Made by a program: the position numbers and the translations under genes. Shown one piece after another: positions 53,030-62,718 of a DNA stretch of 64,000 nt. Under the pieces are notes generated by a model. The model did no database searches. It saw nothing but the letters and a program-made list of their open reading frames with translations, and was not told where the DNA came from. The DNA lies in NCBI GenBank assembly GCA_016713565.1, contig JADJOX010000001.1, positions 310,001 through 374,000 of the forward strand. Direction: 5' to 3'. Source of the DNA: Ignavibacteriota bacterium. Its GTDB lineage: Bacteria; Bacteroidota; Ignavibacteria; Ignavibacteriales; Melioribacteraceae. Each line of letters opens with the position of its first letter. Positions within the stretch are counted from its first letter, which is position 1.

Positions 53030-56000
53030 ATGAAAATAAATGCAAAACTGCTGTTACTTACATTTACAATTATAGCATCAGTATCCGTTACTTCGGCATT
53101 TATATATCATACACTAACTAAAGAATTTTTACTTAAACAACAGTCGAAAAATTTAATAAATTCAGCCAACGATTTTATTTTTACATTCCAGCAAGTTGTA
53201 GATGACATAGACGGTGATTTTCAAGAAAATTATAATAGGGAAAATTCGACCCTTACAAATTCTGACATTGATTTTTTCTTTTACCTTAATCAAAAAAAAG
53301 AATTATCCTCCGCTGATATTTACGTAAGACCAAATGTAAGAATTTATACAGATGTTCATTCATTAGAACAATTTAATGAACTAAATAGAAATTTAATTAT
53401 CCGCCAAAAAAAAATAAATAACAAATATATTTATTACGGAAAAATTATTAATCATGCTTTATTGTCCAAACTTTCGGAAAAAATTAGGTCGGAAGTTGCA
53501 TTTGTCGACAATGGCGTAATTTCATTGTTATCTGAAAATCAAAAACATGAAGTCTATCTTCCTTATTTAAGCAAAGCCGCAAGAGAACTAAGCAATAAAG
53601 GTAACTTTGAATTATTTGAAGTCGATGTAAATGATGGGGATATTTTTATAACGCACTACTCACCGGCGGCTTTCAATCATTTTGGAAATAAGCTCGACTT
53701 TATAGTTTTTTCAATTTCAAATGAAGTTACCGCATTTAGTAAAACAATGAACATGGTTACATTTATTATTGTTTTATCTGGAATTTTCTTAACAATTGTG
53801 TTTCTATTTTTATTCACTACAAAATTTAGAAAACAATTGGATTACATTTCTAACAGTTTAAAATTAATTGCAAAAGGAAAGCTTGATGAAAGAGTTAAAA
53901 TAATATCCCAAGATGAAATTGGAACTTTGGGAAACGCTTTCAACGACATGCTTGAGGAAATAAAGAAAAGAGATGATTCTGAGAAAGAATATACGGAATT
54001 CATTTCTTTGATAAATAAAAAACCGACTTTAAATGAAATTGGCGACGTTACAATTGAGAAGATTATTTTTTCAACCGGTGTTGATATTGGCGGAATATAT
54101 CTTCTTGAAAATAATTTGCTTTGTCCTTTGTCTATTTACGGAATTCCGCATTTAGGAGATAAAGTAATATATGATTCAAGTTTTTATAAAAGATCAATTG
54201 AAAACAAAGAAATTATAGATATTGAGTTTACAAATAATCATCCGATTGTAAGAACTGGATTAACAGAGTTAAAAATAAATTATCTCTATATTCTTCCAAT
54301 TACATATAATTATGAAGTTATTGCAATACTGGAACTAGCTTCGGTAAATAAGCCTCTACAAAATATAAAAGAATATTTTGAAAAGATAAAAGATCAATTA
54401 TCAATTGGAATAGCCAACGGCAAAGCGTTCAGCAAACTTCAAAAATTGGTAGATGAACTTCAGCAGTTGAATAATGCTTATCAAAAACAGAATTTGGAAA
54501 TTACCGAAAAAAATAAAGAATTATTAGAACTTCATGATAAACTTAAAAAGGGAAAAGAAGAATTAGAAATTCAAAAAGAAAGAGCTGTAGAATCTGCCAA
54601 ACTGAAATCGCAGTTCCTTGCAAATATGTCGCATGAGCTTAGAACGCCTCAAAATTCTATACTCGGCTTAACGGAACTTATTCTTAAGGATACAAATACC
54701 GACGGGAAAACTAAAGAAAGACTAAATGTAGTTTTACGAAACGGTAAAAAACTCTTAAATCTAATTGAAAACATTCTTGAATTTTCAAAATTGGAATCAG
54801 GTAATACCAATATAACCGAAAACGAAATTTTATTAAGTGAATTCATTAATGAGGTAACCGTTTTTATTTCACCAATATTTTTGGAAAGAGAAATAAATTT
54901 CAATGTCTCCATACCCAATAAATATGATTACCTCATAAGAACCGACATTAAAAAAATTGAACAAATAATTTATAATCTCGTTGGGAATGCCGCAAAATTT
55001 ACTAAGGAAGGATTTGTAAACCTTAAAGTTGATGTTATTGAAAATAATTTTAAAATTGAAGTTGAAGACAGCGGTCCTGGAATTTCCGACAATGATAAGA
55101 AAATTATTTTTGAAGAATTTAGACAAGCCGACGCGAGTTTAAATAGAATGTTCAGCGGCACAGGCTTGGGCTTGGCAATTTGTAAAAAATATACCAATCT
55201 TTTAAAAGGAAAAATATCGGTTAATTCAGAACTTGCAAAAGGTTCCACCTTTATTGTTGAAATTCCCAATATTGTTAAAGATAAAATCAAAAAAGAAATT
55301 CAGTTAAGCGAAAGCAAAAACGAAAAGAAATTCAACGCTGTAATTCTATCCGATGGCGAGGATTCGATAAAACTTATTGGAGATTATCTTAGATCAAACA
55401 ATATCAACGTTGAAATACCTGATATAAATGAAGAAGAAATTCAAACAATAGCCGCTCTAAAAGCAGACGTAATCATTCTCGATATTCTTCAGAAAAACAT
55501 AAACGGCTGGGAACTGCTTACTAAAATTAAAGAGAACGAGAGCACTTACGGCATTCCAATAATTTTGGTTAATATGGACGAAGAAGCTAATTGCGGACTC
55601 GGGTTTAATATTTATGATTTTATCACAAATGAAATCTCTAAATCAAGTATAATTAAAACCGTTGATAATATTGAAAAAAAACAAAGCATAAAGTTCAGAA
55701 AAATACTTTTTATAAACGATGATGTTTCATTCGAAAAAATCGAAAATGAACTTTTACCATATGAATTAAAAATATATCAGGCAAAAGCGAATAACTCAAT
55801 TTCTTCACAAATAAAAAGATTTGAACCGGACTTAATAATAATTGATCAATTCTGCCGTACTTTTAATTCGTTTCAAATACTGGATGAAATTCAGGAAGAT
55901 GTTTATTCAAAAAACATTCCGCTGGTTTCGTACATTAAAAAAATTGAAGATGAAAATGAAGTTCAGGAAATTAATAATAAATTATTTGAAACAACTTTAA

Positions 56001-56524
56001 TTGCTCAGCACCATCCACTTGATGTTTTAAAAATCATTAAAGATCGAATTGAGCTAATAGATTCGACACTATTTAAAACGACTCAAAACGATAAAATTGA
56101 AATATCGACGGCTGATGAAAAAAACATAGCTAAAGAAAGAAAATATTTTGATTCATTCAATATATTAATTGTGGATGACGATAAAGACGCGCGCTTTACA
56201 ATAGGCGAAATTGTAAAATCTCTCGGGTATAATCCGATTTATGCTAAAGATGGTTTTGAATGTCTTGAAATATTAGAAAATGAAAAACCCGATATTGTTT
56301 TGTTAGATATTATGATGCCGAAAATGGACGGATTTCAAACCGTTAAAAAAATTAGAAATAATCCGGCGACAAAATCACTTAGAGTTTTTGCATTAACAGC
56401 ATACGCAATGCTTACGGATAGAGAAATTATTGAAAAGAACGGATTTAACGGATTGTTTACTAAACCTATTAATACAAGTCAAATTGAAAAAAGATTAAAG
56501 AATATTTTCAAACTAACTGCATGA
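53030..56524 (+). CDS. Hybrid sensor histidine kinase with three receiver-like domains
   Basis: I start at the ATG at 53030 (1164 residues); a TTG at 52991 is possible but lies in the terminator. Domains: helix 1 (about 5-24), periplasmic sensor, helix 2 (about 240-265), HAMP (LKLIAKGKLDERVKIISQDEIGTL), a GAF-like domain, a coiled coil, HisKA with His535 in FLANMSHELRTPQNSILG (Gln where Leu is usual), HATPase (EDSGPGIS, GTGLGLAICKKY), then three receiver-like domains. The first and second are degenerate; the third is intact with Asp1093 in LLDIMMPKMDG and Lys in FTKPIN. Its stop overlaps the next gene by four bases. Confidence 0.85.
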   Translation: MKINAKLLLLTFTIIASVSVTSAFIYHTLTKEFLLKQQSKNLINSANDFIFTFQQVVDDIDGDFQENYNRENSTLTNSDIDFFFYLNQKKELSSADIYVRPNVRIYTDVHSLEQFNELNRNLIIRQKKINNKYIYYGKIINHALLSKLSEKIRSEVAFVDNGVISLLSENQKHEVYLPYLSKAARELSNKGNFELFEVDVNDGDIFITHYSPAAFNHFGNKLDFIVFSISNEVTAFSKTMNMVTFIIVLSGIFLTIVFLFLFTTKFRKQLDYISNSLKLIAKGKLDERVKIISQDEIGTLGNAFNDMLEEIKKRDDSEKEYTEFISLINKKPTLNEIGDVTIEKIIFSTGVDIGGIYLLENNLLCPLSIYGIPHLGDKVIYDSSFYKRSIENKEIIDIEFTNNHPIVRTGLTELKINYLYILPITYNYEVIAILELASVNKPLQNIKEYFEKIKDQLSIGIANGKAFSKLQKLVDELQQLNNAYQKQNLEITEKNKELLELHDKLKKGKEELEIQKERAVESAKLKSQFLANMSHELRTPQNSILGLTELILKDTNTDGKTKERLNVVLRNGKKLLNLIENILEFSKLESGNTNITENEILLSEFINEVTVFISPIFLEREINFNVSIPNKYDYLIRTDIKKIEQIIYNLVGNAAKFTKEGFVNLKVDVIENNFKIEVEDSGPGISDNDKKIIFEEFRQADASLNRMFSGTGLGLAICKKYTNLLKGKISVNSELAKGSTFIVEIPNIVKDKIKKEIQLSESKNEKKFNAVILSDGEDSIKLIGDYLRSNNINVEIPDINEEEIQTIAALKADVIILDILQKNINGWELLTKIKENESTYGIPIILVNMDEEANCGLGFNIYDFITNEISKSSIIKTVDNIEKKQSIKFRKILFINDDVSFEKIENELLPYELKIYQAKANNSISSQIKRFEPDLIIIDQFCRTFNSFQILDEIQEDVYSKNIPLVSYIKKIEDENEVQEINNKLFETTLIAQHHPLDVLKIIKDRIELIDSTLFKTTQNDKIEISTADEKNIAKERKYFDSFNILIVDDDKDARFTIGEIVKSLGYNPIYAKDGFECLEILENEKPDIVLLDIMMPKMDGFQTVKKIRNNPATKSLRVFALTAYAMLTDREIIEKNGFNGLFTKPINTSQIEKRLKNIFKLTA

Positions 56525-57225
56525 TAAAAATATTTAAAATATTAGTTGTAGATGATCAACCTGATAATGTTTTCCTTCTTGAAGACAGACTTAATAAAGA
56601 AGGTTTTAACGTTATTAAAGCTTATGATGGAAAATCAGCAATTAGAAAAGCCGAAACTGAAAATCCCGATTTAATTTTGCTCGACGTTATGATGCCAGAT
56701 ATTGATGGATTTGAAGTCTGCAAATTATTAAAGGAAAATAAAGAAATAAATTCAATTCCTATAATTTTGGTAACCGCGCTTAATTCATATTCTGATATTG
56801 AAAAAGGATTTGAAGCAGGGGCTTTTGATTATATACAAAAACCGTTTAACAGAATTGAATTGCTGGCGAGAGTAAAAGCCGCCTTAAGGTTTAATGAAAC
56901 AAACAAATTATACATTGAACTTGAAAAAATAAATACTTTTTCGGCGACCGTTAAAAAGACAAATCATGAAATCAAGCAGCCGCTTACACTTATTAATTTA
57001 TCGGTAACTGCTTTAAAAAGAGAACTGGAAGCGGATTCATTCAATAAGAATTCTGCATTAAAACGAGTTGAATTTATTGAAAACGCGGTAAAAGATATTC
57101 TTCATTTTATGAAATCAATGTTAAATATTAAAGAACCCGAAGTAAAAAAATATTTAGAAAATTTAAAGGCAAACAAATTTAAGATTGGCGAAGAGGCAAA
57201 TGTAGAATCAGAGCAAACGCTCTAA
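56521..57225 (+). CDS. Response regulator with an orphan HisKA-like helix domain
   Basis: A 234-residue protein. The receiver (about 1-120) has Asp55 in LLDVMMPDIDG and Lys in YIQKPFN. It is followed by a coiled coil and a dimerisation/phosphotransfer-like helix pair with His149 in KTNHEIKQPLTLINL, but there is no ATPase domain. It would need phosphate from another kinase (the overlapping hybrid kinase is the obvious donor) and may be a phosphotransfer hub. It is translated from an ATG overlapping the preceding stop. Its end overlaps the convergent kinase gene by 18 bases. Confidence 0.8.
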   Translation: MIKIFKILVVDDQPDNVFLLEDRLNKEGFNVIKAYDGKSAIRKAETENPDLILLDVMMPDIDGFEVCKLLKENKEINSIPIILVTALNSYSDIEKGFEAGAFDYIQKPFNRIELLARVKAALRFNETNKLYIELEKINTFSATVKKTNHEIKQPLTLINLSVTALKRELEADSFNKNSALKRVEFIENAVKDILHFMKSMLNIKEPEVKKYLENLKANKFKIGEEANVESEQTL

Positions 57226-58266
57226 AATATTTTGTACACTTTCAAAACTGTACGGTTTTAATAAAATTTCTTCAACATTAATTTCATCTTTAATTTTTTC
57301 CAAGTCGCTGCCCGATGTTAAAATTATTGGAAAATGCATTTCGTTCCTTTTTATATTTTTTATGCATTCTATTCCATCCATAACAGGCATAAATTTATCA
57401 ATTATAATCAAGTCAGGTTTTACACTTTTAAGCAAGGTTAGTATTTCAATTCCATTGGAAGCGGAAAAAATTTTTATACCTAATGATGACAAAAGATCTT
57501 TCAGAACTTCCATTTGGAACGGATCATCTTCACCGATAATAATCGTTTTATCATAAAAAATCTTTGAATGCTTTATCGTTTTCTTTAACGGGAAAATGAT
57601 TTTAAATGAAGTGCCTTTATCCAATTGTGAATTTACGGATATGCTGCCGGAAAGTTCGTGTACAAGCTCTTTTACAATTGATAATCCATAACCGTGATCC
57701 ATATTTTCATTTTTTTTCGATGAAAAACCAAGATCAAAAATATTATCTAAATTATCAGGATGTATTCCCGGACCGCTGTCGTTGATAGAAATTTCAATTA
57801 AGTCCTGATCATAATTATTCAGCTCAATCGTAATTTGTGCATTGCCGTCCGCTTCAATTGAATTTTTTACTAAGTTCAAAATAATTCTATTAATATCGAG
57901 AATATTTCCCATTATGCAATCATTCTTTGCATTGTTTATAAAGATTATATTTCTCTGATGTGTTTCGATCTGAAAAAGTTCAATTGCTTCTTGAACGACT
58001 TTTGCGAGACTTAAAATTTCCTTATAGCTGTTTTGTGTATTCGAAAATGACGAAATCAAACTTGATGCAAGAATTGTATTTTTCTTAATACTTTTAATTA
58101 ACAATGCGGATTTGCCGTTTTTATTCGTCTCATCGCTTAAAAGATCCACCGCGGATAAAATATTATTTAAAATATTGCTAAGATCGTGCTTAACCTTTTG
58201 CAGATCGGCTTTGGTGTTATTTGATGATAAAGATGGCTTTAAAGTATGGCTGTTTTCGCCATTCAT
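57208..58266 (-). CDS. Histidine kinase with C-terminal receiver
   Basis: A 352-residue soluble kinase without a membrane segment. The phospho-acceptor is probably His27 (QKVKHDLSNILNNILSAVDLL). The ATPase has NLVKNSIEADGNAQITIEL, NDSGPGIHPDNLDNIF, and HGYGLSIVKELVHEL with the G2 box. A receiver follows, with Asp290 in IIDKFMPVMDG and Lys in LLKPYSFE. It starts inside the end of the NtrC-type gene (four-base overlap), so they form a pair, and the receiver may act as a phosphate sink. It is a hybrid kinase of the NtrB-like kind. The 18-base 3' overlap with the plus-strand regulator is unusual. Confidence 0.85.
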   Translation of the reverse strand: MNGENSHTLKPSLSSNNTKADLQKVKHDLSNILNNILSAVDLLSDETNKNGKSALLIKSIKKNTILASSLISSFSNTQNSYKEILSLAKVVQEAIELFQIETHQRNIIFINNAKNDCIMGNILDINRIILNLVKNSIEADGNAQITIELNNYDQDLIEISINDSGPGIHPDNLDNIFDLGFSSKKNENMDHGYGLSIVKELVHELSGSISVNSQLDKGTSFKIIFPLKKTIKHSKIFYDKTIIIGEDDPFQMEVLKDLLSSLGIKIFSASNGIEILTLLKSVKPDLIIIDKFMPVMDGIECIKNIKRNEMHFPIILTSGSDLEKIKDEINVEEILLKPYSFESVQNILERLL

Positions 58267-59609
58267 TTTAAACTATATTTTTTAATTTTTGTATAAAGTG
58301 TTTTTTGACTAATGCCTAACATTCTTGCTGTATTTTCTCTGTTCCAACTATTCATTTTTAAAGCTTTTTGAATATGAAATTTTTCGACATCTTCCAAATT
58401 CATAATTGTATTATCGCTGTCAGTCATCTCGGAAGTCTTTGCCGTAAATGTGGGAAGATTTAAATCTTTTATTTCAATAACACTTCCATCAGCAAAAATA
58501 ATTGCTCGTTCAATCATATGCTCTAACTCTCTTACATTGCCGGGGAATTCATAATTCTGAAGCACAAATCTTGCTTCATTTGAAAGAACTTTTGGTGAGT
58601 TGATAGAACATTTTCTTTTTAGAAAGTATTCTGAAAGAACAAGAACGTCGTTTTCCCTTTCCACCAATGGCGGAATTGTCAGAGTTATTACGTTAAGTCT
58701 GAATAACAAATCTCTTCTGAATTTTTTTTCCTCGGCAAACTCCATTAAATTTCTATTTGTTGCGGCAATAATTCTAATATTTGAAGAATGATTTGTGATT
58801 CCACCTATTCTTCTAAATTCACCGTTTTCTAAAAATCTTAAAATTTTCGGCTGTAACGTTAAACTCAATTCACCAATTTCATCAAGAAAGAGAGTACCGC
58901 CGTCGGCAATTTCAACTAAACCAGGTTTGGAAGTTTTAGCATCCGTAAAAGCTCCCTTTTCATATCCGAAAAGTTCACTTTCCATTAATTGATCCGGTAA
59001 AGATGCGCAATTTATGGCGACAAGGGGCTTTTGGTTTCGTAAGGAATTTTGATGAATAAATTCGGCAAACAGTTCCTTTCCGGTTCCGGTTTCACCTTCA
59101 AGCAAAATATTGGAATCGGAAAGAGCAGCACGTTCCGCAAGATAAATCACTTCCTTTATGCTTTTACTATTTCCTACAATGTTTATACTGCTGTATTTTT
59201 CTACTTTATTGGTAAGAATTGTATTTTTTTCGAGCAGTTCTCGGTGCTTTAAGGCTCTTTCAATTGTTATTAATAATTGCTGAAAATCGTATGGCTTATT
59301 TAGAAAATCGAACGCTCCAAGTTTCATACATTCAATTGCAGTACGGACATCCGATTGAGCGGTAAGAACAATAATTTGCAATCTTGGTTTATTTTCATTT
59401 GCAAATTTTAACACTTTTTCGCCAGAAATAAACTGCATTTCTAAATCAAGCAAAAGTATGTCGTAATCTTTTTCCTTCAGTTTTTCAATTGCAAATTTTC
59501 CATCGTAAACAATATCAACAGAATAACCTTGACTGATTAACTCTTCTTTGAGCAAATAACAAAGAGTTTCATCGTCATCTGCAATTAAAATTTTATTATT
59601 TTTATTCAT
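58263..59609 (-). CDS. NtrC-family sigma-54 response regulator
   Basis: 448 residues from the ATG at 59609-59607 (MNKNNKILIADDDETL). An upstream Met at 59636 would add nine odd hydrophobic residues, so I reject it. Receiver with Asp55 in LLDLEMQFISG and Lys in FLNKPYDF; AAA+ domain with Walker A GETGTGKE (about 172-179), the sigma-54 contact loop as GAFTDA (about 219-224, Asp where Gly is usual) and Walker B LFLDEIGE; Fis-type HTH (NRENTARMLGISQKTLYTKIKK). The variant loop occurs in some natural activators, and its effect on sigma-54 contact is not certain. Its ATG lies about 195 bases upstream of the tRNA-Lys. Confidence 0.9.
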   Translation of the reverse strand: MNKNNKILIADDDETLCYLLKEELISQGYSVDIVYDGKFAIEKLKEKDYDILLLDLEMQFISGEKVLKFANENKPRLQIIVLTAQSDVRTAIECMKLGAFDFLNKPYDFQQLLITIERALKHRELLEKNTILTNKVEKYSSINIVGNSKSIKEVIYLAERAALSDSNILLEGETGTGKELFAEFIHQNSLRNQKPLVAINCASLPDQLMESELFGYEKGAFTDAKTSKPGLVEIADGGTLFLDEIGELSLTLQPKILRFLENGEFRRIGGITNHSSNIRIIAATNRNLMEFAEEKKFRRDLLFRLNVITLTIPPLVERENDVLVLSEYFLKRKCSINSPKVLSNEARFVLQNYEFPGNVRELEHMIERAIIFADGSVIEIKDLNLPTFTAKTSEMTDSDNTIMNLEDVEKFHIQKALKMNSWNRENTARMLGISQKTLYTKIKKYSLK

Positions 59610-59782
59610 AATTAAAATTAAAAGATGAAAAACCATCTATTAATTAAATGGAAAATTCCATTCTGTAAAGATTTTTTTGGAATAATTATTATAACTATAT
59701 TGTCGAAATCAAAATGATATTTTTTACCGATTATTTTTATAAAAATTTTGAAAAAAAAATGGAAATAATTAAGAATTATAGG

Positions 59783-59790
59783 TAAATTTG
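59783..59790 (+). promoter_or_regulatory. Bacteroidota-type -7 element before tRNA-Lys
   Basis: TAAATTTG matches TAnnTTTG, 14 bases before the first base of the tRNA. No clear -33 box is seen. Confidence 0.35.
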
Positions 59791-59804
59791 GAGTCTTAAA
59801 ATTT

Positions 59805-59876
59805 GGGCGCGTAGCTCAGTGGTAGAGCATCTGCCTTTTAAGCAGAGGGTCGGTGGTTCGAGACCACCCGCGCTCA
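59805..59876 (+). tRNA. tRNA-Lys (anticodon UUU)
   Basis: A 72-nt cloverleaf: acceptor 59805-59811 with 59869-59875 (one G-U), D-arm GCTC/GAGC, anticodon arm TCTGC-CTTTTAA-GCAGA with anticodon TTT, T-arm GGTGG-TTCGAGA-CCACC. The discriminator is A, and CCA is not encoded. A terminator follows. Confidence 0.96.
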
Positions 59877-59883
59877 CTCCCAT

Positions 59884-59919
59884 AAATCCTTATAAGATAA
59901 TAACTTATAAGGATTTTTT
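59884..59919 (+). terminator. Rho-independent terminator of tRNA-Lys
   Basis: A perfect 13-bp stem (59884-59896 with 59904-59916, loop 7 nt) whose 3' arm continues into a T-run (six T residues) and then ATTTT. Confidence 0.88.
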
Positions 59920-60294
59920 ATTTTAAAGAAAAGCCCAACGTAGTTGAAATCGTAGTAGTCCTAGAATATTCTTGATAAAAAATTTCTGATAAAGTGATTT
60001 TTTGAATATAGATTTTAAGAATATATTTTGTCTTTCTAACGGATTGTTATTTTTAACCGAAAAAAAAATATTTGATTTCAGTAAATACAATTAAATATAA
60101 TCTCTAAAATATTATTTATTCTGTTCATTGTCCTTTTAATAATTACAACTCATACCAATTTATTCCATAATACCAAATTGATAAACATTATATTAGTACA
60201 AAAATTATTTATCATTATAACAATACTACGTTATTAATAAAATAATTTAAAAACTTTTGAAGTATTTTATAAAAACTTAATTTTATGTTTAATA
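59920..60294. other. AT-rich intergenic region
   Basis: About 370 bases of very AT-rich DNA without an acceptable frame, RNA gene or clear promoter. It must carry the promoter of the propeller kinase, which I cannot locate. Confidence 0.4.
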
Positions 60295-62718
60295 ATGAAA
60301 AATATTTTTGAAATAATCATTCAAAAAATGGATTTTTATAAAATATCTGTTTTGCCGTTATTTATCTGCTTTTTTTTACTTATTAATTTTACTTACGGAA
60401 GTGATTTTAATACTTATAAACCTCAAAATGAAAATCCCTTTAATGAAAAATGGCGATGGCAAACTTTTCCGGAATTGGTTGGAAAAGGTTGCAGATCTAT
60501 GGTTGAAGAGAAAAATGGCAACTTATGGTTTGGCGTTTCAGGTGGAGTTTACAGATATGACGGACTTTCTTGGAGATTATTTAAAATTGGTACGGATTCA
60601 ATAGATTTTTCAATTGTTACCTTATTCGCATCTAGTTCCGGAACTATTTATGCAGGTTCTACACAAGGTATTTACATTTACAGTGAAAACAAATGGAGTA
60701 AAATTAATATTGACTTAGATTTTGGTGATCCAATTGTTTATCCATATAATAGAATTCCTATAATTGAAGGATCAGATCACAGCATTTGGATTGGAACCAA
60801 GCAAGGCGCGATTAGAATTAAGGATAATAAAATAGCATTATATAGTAATGAAAAAATTATTTCGGATTTAAAAAAAGTTGATAAATCAAATTTATTTGAT
60901 ATTTACAGTATTGCTGAAGACCTTAACGGTAACATTTTGTTTGGTTTAAGGGATGGGAAAGTCTATAAATTCTGCCCTGAATGTGATCTCCAAAATTCCT
61001 CTGCAACTTGGCTAAGAATAGATAACCAACCAAATTATATAAAGTTTAGACTTCCATTGATAAAAATAAAAAGAAATGGAAATATTTATGTGGCGAGCAG
61101 TGAAAATGACGGTGGAATTAATATTTATAAAGATAAAAAGTGGATTCATGTAAGATTTAAAGATAAGTATCAATTTGACGATTTATTTTCAGATATTATT
61201 GAACTAAATGATGGAAAAATCTGCATTGGCGGTATTGGAAGAATTTTTATTGGTGAAATGTTAGATTGGAAAATGTATGAGAGCCCGAATCTTCCTTTTG
61301 CATCAAATAGATTAATACTTTATCAATCACGTGACAAAGGTTTATGGATAATAGGGTTAAATAATGAAGTATGGAAAATAGATCTATCAAAATATAATTG
61401 GGAAACTTTTATTGGTCTTAATTTTCAAACGGAAGACAATGATAATAATTATTGGTTTATCTCATTTGAAGGAAAAATTGTAAGATATAATACTATAACA
61501 AAAAAGTGGCAAAAATTTGAATCAATAGATGGTGTTATTGATTTTCCTTTAATTTTAATAACTACAAAAGATGGTCACGTTTGGGCCGCCGGAAGCCATA
61601 ATAGAATTTGTGCTACGTCTTTTTTTAATGGAACAAAATGGGAAAAACAGCTTTTACCTAGTCTAGGTTGGAGCATTGATCGTAGAGCTGCTTTTGAAGC
61701 ACATGATGGTTCATTATGGTTTGGTTCTTCGTCTGATATTAATACCGATAAAGGTCAGAAAGGTGGATTAGTTAGGTATATAAAACCTGAATTAAATAAT
61801 TACAGCCATATTGAATATGAATACCATTTCCCAAATAAAAAATTGGAATTGACTGGCGTTTATGGAATTGGACAAACTAATGACAGTACTATTTGGACTG
61901 GTCAGTTGGGGTTATATACCTATAGCAAAAAAAGATCGTGGGATAGGATTAGTAAACCAAAAAGATTACAAGAAAGTTTTATTGATTGTCTTGATATAAC
62001 ACCAAATGGAGACCTTTGGGTTGGGACAAGAACAGAAGGAGTTTACAGGTTTAATAATAATGAAAATACTTGGCAAAGATTTACCGTAGAAAATGGACTT
62101 TCGAGCAATACAATTGTATATATTTTTGCAGAAAATGATAATAGCGTTTGGATAGTTACAGACAAAGATATATTGCATTATGATGGAAATAACTGGACAA
62201 AGGGTGTGTTTTCCAATTACTTTAAAATTGCAAGAGATGGTATTTCAATTCACAGGACAAAAGATGGAAGTCTGTGGATAAATCAAAATCCTCCAATTTG
62301 GTATAGACAAGCATTATACAAAGAAAAAATTTCTTCTAACTTGCGTGAGAAATTTAAAACAATAAAACATTTTCCGGATAATATAGCACCAGATACAAAA
62401 GTGACATTTTATCTTGAAAAAATCTCTCAACCCGGAAATGTAATTATTTCGTGGTCCGGAACAGATCCATGGAAATCAACATCCAGTTCCTTGTTAGATT
62501 ATTCATATAGAATTGATAATAACAAATGGTCGCAATTCGGGAAGAAAACCAATAATATATTTTTAGCTTTAGATAATGGCAATCATATTTTTCAAGTAAA
62601 AGCTAGAGATTCAGATTTTAATGTTGATTTAACTCCTGCCGCAATTACTTTTTATGTTATTCCACCGGTTTGGAAGCAGACTTGGTTTATTTTTTTAATT
62701 TTTCTTTTTTATCCATAA
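60295..62718 (+). CDS. Propeller sensor part of a hybrid two-component kinase (frameshifted)
   Basis: An 807-residue frame. After a signal peptide (the Met at 60328, MDFYKISVLPLFICFFLLIN, is an alternative start), there are two-component-regulator propeller repeats (NGNLWFGVSGGVYRYDG, DHSIWIGTKQGAIRI, NGDLWVGTRTEGVYRFNN, SLWINQNP). A Y_Y_Y-like beta domain spans about 680-790 (LLDYSYRIDNNKWSQFG, GNHIFQVKARDSDFN). The frame ends inside the transmembrane helix (TWFIFLIFLF) because of a base missing from a T-run. The kinase domains follow in another frame from about 62709. The whole would be a typical polysaccharide- or nutrient-sensing hybrid kinase of this phylum. Confidence 0.82.
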   Translation: MKNIFEIIIQKMDFYKISVLPLFICFFLLINFTYGSDFNTYKPQNENPFNEKWRWQTFPELVGKGCRSMVEEKNGNLWFGVSGGVYRYDGLSWRLFKIGTDSIDFSIVTLFASSSGTIYAGSTQGIYIYSENKWSKINIDLDFGDPIVYPYNRIPIIEGSDHSIWIGTKQGAIRIKDNKIALYSNEKIISDLKKVDKSNLFDIYSIAEDLNGNILFGLRDGKVYKFCPECDLQNSSATWLRIDNQPNYIKFRLPLIKIKRNGNIYVASSENDGGINIYKDKKWIHVRFKDKYQFDDLFSDIIELNDGKICIGGIGRIFIGEMLDWKMYESPNLPFASNRLILYQSRDKGLWIIGLNNEVWKIDLSKYNWETFIGLNFQTEDNDNNYWFISFEGKIVRYNTITKKWQKFESIDGVIDFPLILITTKDGHVWAAGSHNRICATSFFNGTKWEKQLLPSLGWSIDRRAAFEAHDGSLWFGSSSDINTDKGQKGGLVRYIKPELNNYSHIEYEYHFPNKKLELTGVYGIGQTNDSTIWTGQLGLYTYSKKRSWDRISKPKRLQESFIDCLDITPNGDLWVGTRTEGVYRFNNNENTWQRFTVENGLSSNTIVYIFAENDNSVWIVTDKDILHYDGNNWTKGVFSNYFKIARDGISIHRTKDGSLWINQNPPIWYRQALYKEKISSNLREKFKTIKHFPDNIAPDTKVTFYLEKISQPGNVIISWSGTDPWKSTSSSLLDYSYRIDNNKWSQFGKKTNNIFLALDNGNHIFQVKARDSDFNVDLTPAAITFYVIPPVWKQTWFIFLIFLFYP

